A DNA stretch of 6,910 nt from the NCBI GenBank assembly GCA_964395065.1, contig CAYNAM010000126.1, positions 1-6,910 on the forward strand, in the 5' to 3' direction. The notes under the pieces were generated by a model. The model was not told the DNA's origin, ran no database searches, and saw only the letters and a program-made list of their open reading frames with translations. How positions within the stretch are numbered: position 1 is the first letter of the stretch; each line of letters begins with the position of its first letter. The position numbers and the translations under genes are program-made. Positions 1 through 5,859 of the stretch are shown here, one piece after another. Source of the stretch: Entomomonas sp964395065. GTDB lineage: Bacteria; Pseudomonadota; Gammaproteobacteria; Pseudomonadales; Pseudomonadaceae.

Positions 1-12
1 TTAACACCTTAA

Positions 13-516
13 TCAAAAAAATGTATAAAAGCTTATTGGTTTACTGGTCTTTCAGGTGTCGGAAAAACCACACTGTCATATGCGTTGTCAGCGGTGTTAA
101 CGCGTAATAATATAGTAAATAAAGTATTGGATGGTGATGAGTTACGAAAAACGATCAGTGCCGATTTAGGTTTCTCTAAGGCCGATCGTGATACACATGT
201 TAGACGTGTTACCGATTTAGCTTACACATTGCAGCAGCAGGGTATTGTACCCATTGTAAGCTTAATTAGTCCTTATGCAGAAGCGAGAAGACAGGCTATT
301 AAGCGTTTACAAGCAGTGGAGATTTATCTTGAAGCACCCCTAGCGGTTCTACAGCTACGTGATACAAAAGGATTGTATGCTAAAGCATTACGTGGAGAGA
401 TAAAGTTAACAGGGGTGGGAGATCCTTATGAGGTACCCAGCAAACCGGATGTAAAATTGCGAACAGATTTATTATTGGTTGATGCATGTCTAGAAAAAAT
501 AGTTAGAATACTGTAA
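13..516 (+). CDS. cysC: Adenylyl-sulfate (APS) kinase, CysC-like; 5' end unresolved
   Basis: APS kinases transfer the ATP gamma-phosphate to adenosine 5'-phosphosulfate, giving PAPS, the cytosolic sulfate donor for assimilation or sulfotransferases. The reading frame shows the family's landmarks in order: Walker A GLSGVGKTT (codons at 46-72), DGDELR, LGFSKADRDTHVRRV (Asn is usual where His stands), LISPYAEAR, RDTKGLYAKALRGEI, and the PYEVPSKPD segment near the end. The normal C-terminus is present. The problem is the start. The frame is closed by TAA at 10-12, and no ATG occurs before the P-loop. A TTG at 85 would remove the P-loop, so it is unlikely. An ATA lies at 25. An ATG at 21 is in another frame and would read MYK-AYWFTGLSG if one A of the AAAA run at 27-30 were skipped. 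So this is an unusual start, a frameshifted gene, or a sequencing indel. The coordinates given are the open frame, not a proven start. Family confidence is high; intactness is not. Confidence 0.85.
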   Translation, partial: SKKCIKAYWFTGLSGVGKTTLSYALSAVLTRNNIVNKVLDGDELRKTISADLGFSKADRDTHVRRVTDLAYTLQQQGIVPIVSLISPYAEARRQAIKRLQAVEIYLEAPLAVLQLRDTKGLYAKALRGEIKLTGVGDPYEVPSKPDVKLRTDLLLVDACLEKIVRIL

Positions 517-564
517 TTTCGACAGCTATAACATAAAATGCAGTTAGGATTGTTAATTATCAAC

Positions 565-570
565 AAGGGG
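565..570 (+). promoter_or_regulatory. Ribosome binding site of the STM4015-type gene
   Basis: AAGGGG lies seven bases before the ATG at 578. It is the best Shine-Dalgarno match in the operon, and the downstream genes have much weaker ones. That fits this gene being the first cistron with later genes translated by coupling. No convincing -35/-10 pair is visible in the 61-bp gap after cysC, so the operon promoter may be in this gap in a non-consensus form or further upstream. Confidence 0.6.
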
Positions 571-577
571 ATTAAAA

Positions 578-1507
578 ATGATAAGTAGTCATTTAGACAG
601 TTTTGCAGGCTATACTGTTAAGTCGTGGAGAGTGGGCGATAAGTTAGAGAACTTAGAGAAGACTATTTATCGTATAGCAGTTGATTATGATGATGACATC
701 ACTTGGACTGATAAGTTTGATGCTTATCTTGCACAACCCAATGCAGATCAAACACGGGGTATTGTGTTGGGCATGTATTCTGATGAAATGTTTGATGAAT
801 CAAGTGAAGGTACCATTGAGTTACTAATAAATGCCAAGGATAAACTTCCTTTATTAGATACCATCTTTGTGAACGATGTTATCAGTGAAGAGAATGAGAT
901 CTCATGGATTATCAACACCGATAATGCTCCCCTTATTCATGCCTTCCCAAAACTCAAACATTTTGGAACACGTGGTGGTAACGAACTAAGATTCAATAGC
1001 TTAAATGCCCCCTTACTAGAAACTTTAGTAGTGCAGTCAGGTGGTTTGGATAGCAGCACAATAGATGACATCGCTAATGCCACTCTACCCAACCTAAAGC
1101 ATTTAGAAGTCTATCTTGGAACAGATGACTATGGTTTTTCTGGTTCAATCGATAATTTAGCGCCTATACTTCAAGACCGTTTTAATCAGTTAACCTATTT
1201 AGGATTAAAAAATTGTGAAATACAAGATGAGATAGCCATTGCTGTAGCGAATGCACCTGTTACTGCACATTTAAAAACATTAGATTTATCCCTCGGTATT
1301 TTAACCGACAAAGGCGGTCAAGCTTTATTAGAGTCAACCAAGTTGGATAATTTAGCATTTTTAGATTTGAACTTTAATTATTTATCTGAAAATATGGCTG
1401 AACAACTAGAAGCATTTGCTAAGAGCAAAGGTTTTAAAATTGATGTCTCTTCTGATGCGGATTATGACGAAGATGACGATTGGCGCTATGTCTGTATTGG
1501 AGAGTAA
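578..1507 (+). CDS. STM4015 family leucine-rich-repeat protein
   Basis: This 309-residue protein resembles the STM4015 family, the first member of the Salmonella STM4015-STM4011 locus. Family membership is assigned from remembered sequence features together with the exact gene order. It has no signal peptide or membrane segment, so it is probably cytoplasmic. The first 130 residues are acidic with no enzyme motif I recognise. From about residue 146 irregular leucine-rich repeats follow: LLETLVVQSGGL (146), LPNLKHLEVYLG (170), LTYLGLKNCEI (205), LKTLDLSLGIL (232) and LAFLDLNFNYL (259). The protein ends in a very acidic tail and then WRYVCIGE (302-309), with Trp, Tyr and Cys close together. The start is ATG with AAGGGG seven bases upstream. 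It leads a tightly packed operon with two radical SAM enzymes, an ATP-grasp-like protein and a hydrolase. LRR domains bind proteins, so a scaffold or modification-substrate role is plausible but is inference; the true function is unknown. Confidence 0.85.
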   Translation: MISSHLDSFAGYTVKSWRVGDKLENLEKTIYRIAVDYDDDITWTDKFDAYLAQPNADQTRGIVLGMYSDEMFDESSEGTIELLINAKDKLPLLDTIFVNDVISEENEISWIINTDNAPLIHAFPKLKHFGTRGGNELRFNSLNAPLLETLVVQSGGLDSSTIDDIANATLPNLKHLEVYLGTDDYGFSGSIDNLAPILQDRFNQLTYLGLKNCEIQDEIAIAVANAPVTAHLKTLDLSLGILTDKGGQALLESTKLDNLAFLDLNFNYLSENMAEQLEAFAKSKGFKIDVSSDADYDEDDDWRYVCIGE

Positions 1508-2645
1508 TCCAAAGCAGGTGGTGCTGATTGCACCACCTGACAGCCGTAGAGTTAACGCTTTTCAACAAGCATTGCAAGACATACACTGGCCTAGTGCAAA
1601 AATCATTTCTTTTCACGATGTTGTAAAACACCCCAACCTATTACTCGATTGTATCAAGCAAGGTGATATTGTTCGCTTAGAAACCTCCGGTGAATGCTCA
1701 GCAACAGAACGATTATTGCTACACTTGGGTGAGTCTTCTGTTATTAACAATATCGTAATAGATGACTTACAGCTAGAACAAGGAGAAATCATCCCCTCTA
1801 ACCAATGGTATGCCGGACTAAGCCTGTTTTTTAAGCACACACAAAAACTATTACAACAAGCAGAGCCCCATTACCGTATGTTTGATGTGAATGAAGGCTT
1901 GGTATTTTTTGATAAAAGAAAAACATCAAAGCGATGGCAACAACAAGGACTACCAACCCCCAAAACAATAACAGACAACATAGAAAGTTTTGAACAACTC
2001 GTCGATAGTTTAGCCAAACAAAAGATATCACGGGTGTTTATAAAACTTGCCCATGGCAGTGCGGCCAGTGGCACTATAGCTTTATCGGTGACCGACAAAA
2101 AAGTTCATGCGGTAACAACCATTGAATTAATACAACACGCAGGACAAATACGATTTTATAATACCCGCCGCTTAAAGCAGTATACGGATAGACACACCCT
2201 TGCAACCATGTTTAACCAACTGCTTAAATACCACGATTTACAAATAGAAGCTTGGATACCCAAAGCCAGTTATCAGGGTAAAGTATTTGATGTGCGTATT
2301 GTGGTGATTAATGGTCAAGCACAACACACATTAATTCGATTAGGAAAACATGCCATGACCAATCTACACCTAGAGAATGGGCGGGGCGATCTTACACAAG
2401 TTAAAGCCTATCTAGGTGATTGTTGGAATGCAATTCCTACATTGGCAGAGCAAGCCATGCTGGCCTTTTCTAATAGTTTGTATGCTGGGTTAGATGTATT
2501 AATAACCCCCCATCAACACAAGGCTTATTTATTAGAAGCCAATACCTTTGGTGATTTTCACCCAAATACGCATTGGCAAGGGTTAAACACCTATCAAGCT
2601 GAGCTTCTAGCACTTTTAAAGAGAAATAAATTAATTGATGATTAA
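1488..2645 (+). CDS. STM4014 family ATP-grasp-like protein
   Basis: This protein of about 385 residues matches the STM4014 family by motif and position. I chose the ATG at 1488, which overlaps the LRR gene by 20 nt and puts the conserved beginning VVLIAPPDSRRV near the N-terminus. An in-frame ATG at 1416 would add 24 residues, poorly conserved in appearance, inside the previous gene. No good Shine-Dalgarno precedes 1488, so coupling to the upstream stop is likely. The second half looks like an ATP-grasp fold: a lysine in VFIKLAHGSAASG (K186), FDVRIVVINGQ (D268, R270), RLGKHAMTNLHLENGRGD, then D336 in GLDVLI and LLEANTFGD (E350, N352, D356), the usual place for the Mg-ATP acidic and Asn ligands. 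ATP-grasp enzymes join a carboxylate, through an acyl phosphate, to an amine or thiol. The substrate here is unknown. No membrane segment is seen. Confidence 0.85.
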   Translation: MSVLESNPKQVVLIAPPDSRRVNAFQQALQDIHWPSAKIISFHDVVKHPNLLLDCIKQGDIVRLETSGECSATERLLLHLGESSVINNIVIDDLQLEQGEIIPSNQWYAGLSLFFKHTQKLLQQAEPHYRMFDVNEGLVFFDKRKTSKRWQQQGLPTPKTITDNIESFEQLVDSLAKQKISRVFIKLAHGSAASGTIALSVTDKKVHAVTTIELIQHAGQIRFYNTRRLKQYTDRHTLATMFNQLLKYHDLQIEAWIPKASYQGKVFDVRIVVINGQAQHTLIRLGKHAMTNLHLENGRGDLTQVKAYLGDCWNAIPTLAEQAMLAFSNSLYAGLDVLITPHQHKAYLLEANTFGDFHPNTHWQGLNTYQAELLALLKRNKLIDD

Positions 2646-3420
2646 CGCGAAACAACTCATTGAAAATCGAGCCAATGTGCTACTCATTACGTTTGATAGT
2701 TTACGCTATGATGTACTGGCTAATGCCCACATGCCAGAGTTAAATGCATGGGTTCCAAAGTGGGAGGCAAGACATGCACCAGCCACCTTTACCTATGCAT
2801 CGCACCATGCCTTTTTTAGTGGCTTTTTACCAACACCCATTGACAATCCAACAGCGCCAAGGCTCTTTGCAGCTTCGTTTGCCGGCTCAACTACGACCAA
2901 ACCCAACACCTTTACTTTCGCTGAAAGCACGTTACCTAAAGCACTGGCAAACCTAGGTTATCAAACTTGTTGTATTGGAGGTGTAGGATTTTTTAACAAA
3001 GAGTCTGAACTCGGCAGTGTACTGCCTAACCTATTTCAACAGACCTATTGGTGTCGAGAAATGGGCGTTACCAGTGTTAACTCTACTGAGTTGCAAGTAG
3101 AACAGGCAATAGCCTTTTTACAACAAGACAAACAACCCAAGCTGTTATTTATTAATGTTTCAGCCACTCACCAACCCACCACAATTTTTCACCCCAGCCA
3201 ACAAACAGAGTCAATGGCTACGCAACAAGCGGCAGTCGAATATGCACAACGCCATATCGCACGATTACTAGAAGCACAAGCAAACTGCGGTGAAGCTTTG
3301 GTTATTTTAACCTCCGACCATGGTGAAGCGTTTGGAGAAGATGGTTATTATGGTCACCGCCTAGCTCATGAAACTGTATTAACTGTACCTTACGCTGAGT
3401 TTATTTTGGAATCTGTATGA
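2638..3420 (+). CDS. STM4013/SEN3800 family hydrolase (alkaline phosphatase/sulfatase superfamily)
   Basis: This 260-residue protein has the metal-binding pattern of the alkaline phosphatase superfamily, which includes sulfatases, phosphodiesterases and phosphoethanolamine transferases. LLITFDSLRYD carries the first metal aspartate (D20). The segment ATFTYASHHAFFSGF (49-63) sits where the nucleophile is expected, with Thr/Ser instead of the sulfatase Cys motif. NVSATHQPT gives H178, and TSDHGEAFGEDGYYGH gives D227, H228 and H240. It lacks a signal peptide and membrane helices, so unlike PhoA it should act in the cytoplasm. It is much shorter than typical sulfatases, apparently a minimal core. 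The ATG at 2638 is preferred over the adjacent TTG at 2635; it overlaps the previous gene by 8 nt and has AAAGAGA about 13 nt upstream. The absence of a CxPxR motif argues against a formylglycine sulfatase. Phosphoesterase or phosphotransfer activity is likelier, but the substrate is unknown. Confidence 0.85.
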   Translation: MINAKQLIENRANVLLITFDSLRYDVLANAHMPELNAWVPKWEARHAPATFTYASHHAFFSGFLPTPIDNPTAPRLFAASFAGSTTTKPNTFTFAESTLPKALANLGYQTCCIGGVGFFNKESELGSVLPNLFQQTYWCREMGVTSVNSTELQVEQAIAFLQQDKQPKLLFINVSATHQPTTIFHPSQQTESMATQQAAVEYAQRHIARLLEAQANCGEALVILTSDHGEAFGEDGYYGHRLAHETVLTVPYAEFILESV

Positions 3421-4733
3421 ATTTAACGCAACTGATTGAGCAACAAGCTTATTATCAAGGCTATACCTATGCCTATCCTCATAAAACCAGTTATCGGTCA
3501 TTTGCCCCTATTTCATTAGCAGATGTTTGGGAAAATGAAGACAAATCACAACTTTTTTTATATGCACACATCCCTTTTTGTAATATGCGCTGTGGTTTTT
3601 GTAACTTATTTACTACGGCAAATCCCAAGCAACCCTTAACCCTAGCTTATTTAGAAGCCTTCGCAAGACAGGCTAAAGCAACTAATCAAGCTTTAGGTGA
3701 AAAGGCTAACTTTACCCGTTTTGCTCTGGGTGGTGGCACCCCAACTTATTTAGATGCTAAAGAGTTAAGTTTTTTATTTGATGCATTAACTTGTTTCAAT
3801 TTAGATTACAACACAATTCCCTCCAGTGTTGAAACCAGCCCCGAAACCATTTCAGAGGATCGTTTACAGGTCTTAAAAGATCATTGTATTAAACGTGTGA
3901 GTATGGGGGTACAAAGTTTTAATGAGCAAGAGATAAAATCGGTGGGTAGGGGACAGCACAATACCAAAGTGTTCCAATCCATTGAAAAAATTAAAGCTTT
4001 TAACTTTCCTATTTTTAACCTCGATCTCATTTATGGTCTCGCTTATCAAACACCAGATTCATGGGCAAAATCATTAAAAACAGCACTTAGCTTTGAACCT
4101 GAAGAGATTTTCCTATACCCACTGTACGTCAGACCATTAACGGGCATTGGTAAGTTTGGCTTTAATTGGGATGATGAGCGCATGAAACTCTATCAACAAG
4201 GGCGTGACACATTACTCGATCATGGTTATGAACAAATAAGTATGCGCTATTTTAGAAAACCTATTGTTAATCAATTAGAAAATGGAGATTATTGCTGCCA
4301 ACAAGATGGTATGGTCGGCTTAGGCTGTGGTGCTAGATCTTATACTCGACAAGTGCATTACTCCTCAGAATATGCCGTTGGTCGTTCAGGTATTAAAGCT
4401 ATTTTAGAAAGTTATAATGGGCGTACTGAGAATGATTTTTCGCAAATAACCTATGGCTTTAAAATGGATGAAGATACCCAAAAACGCCGTTTTATATTGC
4501 AATCCGTTTTGCACATGACAGGACTTTCTCCCTTACTCTATCAACAACGTTTTAAAAGTAATCCCTTTATAGACTATCCAGAGTTACAAGCCTTAATTGA
4601 CTTACAACTTATCCATTTAGTTGATGGTATATGGAAACTGACACCCAAAGGACTCTCATTATCTGATCTTATTGGCCCTTGGTTTTATGCGCCTGATATC
4701 GAGCAACGAATGAATGAATACGCACTCATTTAA
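3417..4733 (+). CDS. STM4012 family radical SAM protein (HemW/HemN-like)
   Basis: This 438-residue protein is a radical S-adenosylmethionine enzyme. CNMRCGFCN supplies the CxxxCxxC ligands of a [4Fe-4S] cluster at C55, C59 and C62, preceded by the HemN/HemW-like YAHIPFC. It continues with ALGGGTPTYL (105-110 GGGTPT), SVETSPETIS, RVSMGVQSFNE, FNLDLIYGL and VGLGCGARSY, all in the order seen in HemW/HemN proteins, and ends in a winged-helix-like region. It lacks the extra Cys of the true oxygen-independent coproporphyrinogen oxidase motif CxxxCxxCxC, and no other haem genes are nearby, so annotation as coproporphyrinogen III oxidase would be misleading. The HemW-like group also includes haem chaperones and class C methyltransferases. 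The start ATG overlaps the previous stop as ATGA, with a weak TTTGGA six bases upstream. The substrate is unknown; operon context suggests one pathway shared with the next radical SAM gene. Confidence 0.9.
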   Translation: MNLTQLIEQQAYYQGYTYAYPHKTSYRSFAPISLADVWENEDKSQLFLYAHIPFCNMRCGFCNLFTTANPKQPLTLAYLEAFARQAKATNQALGEKANFTRFALGGGTPTYLDAKELSFLFDALTCFNLDYNTIPSSVETSPETISEDRLQVLKDHCIKRVSMGVQSFNEQEIKSVGRGQHNTKVFQSIEKIKAFNFPIFNLDLIYGLAYQTPDSWAKSLKTALSFEPEEIFLYPLYVRPLTGIGKFGFNWDDERMKLYQQGRDTLLDHGYEQISMRYFRKPIVNQLENGDYCCQQDGMVGLGCGARSYTRQVHYSSEYAVGRSGIKAILESYNGRTENDFSQITYGFKMDEDTQKRRFILQSVLHMTGLSPLLYQQRFKSNPFIDYPELQALIDLQLIHLVDGIWKLTPKGLSLSDLIGPWFYAPDIEQRMNEYALI

Positions 4734-4748
4734 GGTAACTAGAGTACA

Positions 4749-5618
4749 ATGAAAACCCTTACTGTGCTTTATCGCGGAGCGTTAGAAACCTGTAATTATG
4801 CTTGCGACTACTGTCCCTTTGCTAAGCGTAAAGAGACACCTGAGAAAAAACAGCAGGATATTATAGGCCTAACTCATTTTATAGAATGGATTACTCAGCA
4901 CCCACAGATTAACTTTACCGTATTTTTCACGCCATGGGGTGAAGCACTCGTTTTTAAACGTTATCAACAAGCGTTAGCAAAACTTTGCCAGCTTTCGAAT
5001 GTCAGTAAAATTATTATTCAAACTAATTTAAGTGCTAAATTAAATTTTTTAACTGAGTTAGATCACCAGAAACTGCGCTTTTGGTGTACCTACCACCCTT
5101 CAGAAATAACCTTAGAACGCTTTACAAAACAGCTTAAACTGCTCAACCAACATCAAATGCCATACAGTGTTGGCATAGTGGGGAAACCTGAGCTATTCGA
5201 TGATATAACACAGTTACGCCAAGCACTATCGCTTAATGACTACCTTTGGATCAATGCTTACGTTGACGACAATAAAGCCTACCAATACAGTGATGAACAA
5301 GCGGCTTTCTTAACTGGAATTGATCCACTCTTTCCCTTAAATAAACCCTATAAAGCGTTAGGGTTGCCCTGTGTGACAGGCGAAAAGGCAATTACAGTGG
5401 ATGAGTTTGGAGATATCAGGCGTTGTCATTTTATTAAAACGGTTATTGGTAATATTCACCAAGCAGACTGGCAACGTGTATTAACGCCAAAGCCTTGTAC
5501 TAATCATTATTGCGATTGTCATATTGGCTATGTTTTTCTTGAGTCATTCAATGCTAAAGCTATTTTTGGCGATCAGGCGTTGGAGCGTATCCCATTAATT
5601 CATGAATCTATGGACTAA
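4749..5618 (+). CDS. STM4011 family radical SAM protein with SPASM-like cysteines
   Basis: This 289-residue protein is a second radical SAM enzyme. CNYACDYC (C15, C19, C22) holds the SAM-binding [4Fe-4S] cluster. TVFFTPWGEAL follows at the position of the usual SAM-contacting GE motif. The C-terminal part has C208, then G221 and C226, which fits the Cx(9-15)Gx4C start of SPASM/twitch domains, followed by C250, C255 and C257. So at least one auxiliary iron-sulfur cluster is likely. SPASM-type enzymes commonly modify peptides or proteins, for example by forming thioether or carbon-carbon crosslinks. That is family knowledge, not proof here. It lies 15 nt after the STM4012-type gene; AAGGT overlaps that gene's stop codon and AGAG lies four bases before the ATG. 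It is the last gene of the operon, and no clear plus-strand terminator follows directly. The natural substrate is unknown. Confidence 0.9.
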   Translation: MKTLTVLYRGALETCNYACDYCPFAKRKETPEKKQQDIIGLTHFIEWITQHPQINFTVFFTPWGEALVFKRYQQALAKLCQLSNVSKIIIQTNLSAKLNFLTELDHQKLRFWCTYHPSEITLERFTKQLKLLNQHQMPYSVGIVGKPELFDDITQLRQALSLNDYLWINAYVDDNKAYQYSDEQAAFLTGIDPLFPLNKPYKALGLPCVTGEKAITVDEFGDIRRCHFIKTVIGNIHQADWQRVLTPKPCTNHYCDCHIGYVFLESFNAKAIFGDQALERIPLIHESMD

Positions 5619-5680
5619 ATAAAAATAGCTCGATTAACGAAAAGATCTACTTATTTTGTTATTTAATCACCCGTAAGTAT

Positions 5681-5707
5681 TTATCAGATTTTACAGTACT
5701 CTGATAA
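5681..5707. repeat. 8-bp inverted repeat, TTATCAGA/TCTGATAA
   Basis: TTATCAGA at 5681-5688 pairs perfectly with TCTGATAA at 5700-5707 around an 11-nt loop. The stem is AT-rich and has no T-tract on its plus-strand 3' side, so it is a poor intrinsic terminator. Part of the right arm also matches a second inverted copy, TACTCTGA (5697-5704) with TCAGAGTA (5728-5735). It could be an mRNA 3'-end structure for the operon or a protein-binding dyad. Confidence 0.4.
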
Positions 5708-5794
5708 TGCAAGCTAGGTATATGATTTCAGAGTATAGCTATATTAGCATTGACAACCATAAAAACAGGTCTATTCTTATTAGAAAATAATCTT

Positions 5795-5834
5795 AATAAA
5801 AAACTGCAAGAACTCATGTTAGTTCTTGCAGTTT
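5795..5834 (-). terminator. Rho-independent terminator of phoA
   Basis: A perfect 14-bp inverted repeat (5801-5814 and 5821-5834) encloses a 6-nt loop, CATGTT. Read on the minus strand, the hairpin lies 26 bases after the phoA stop and runs into TTTTTTATTAAG, a typical U-tract. Read on the plus strand the hairpin is followed by ACTGACC, with only the three T's of the stem, so it should work best for phoA, though it could partly stop read-through from the opposite operon. Confidence 0.88.
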
Positions 5835-5859
5835 ACTGACCACTCAAAATCTATAACAA

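Larger units (their letters stand above)
5619..5859. other. Convergent intergenic region with inverted repeats
   Basis: This AT-rich spacer separates the plus-strand operon from the 3' end of phoA on the minus strand. I see no coding frame of gene-like character in it. It holds two overlapping inverted repeats at 5681-5735, a consensus TTGACA at 5750-5755 on the plus strand, and the phoA terminator at 5801-5834. Confidence 0.6.

Noticed and set aside
85..516. cysC starting at TTG 85
   Set aside because: This would delete the Walker A motif encoded at 46-72, which is in the same frame and conserved.
1434..2655. Several minus-strand open frames of 61-75 codons across the ATP-grasp-like gene
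   Set aside because: They lie antisense to a gene with clear family motifs, overlap one another, and show no recognisable domain or ribosome site.
2744..2956. 70-codon plus-strand open frame inside the hydrolase gene
   Set aside because: It is an out-of-frame shadow of conserved hydrolase sequence; the composition is not protein-like and there is no ribosome site.
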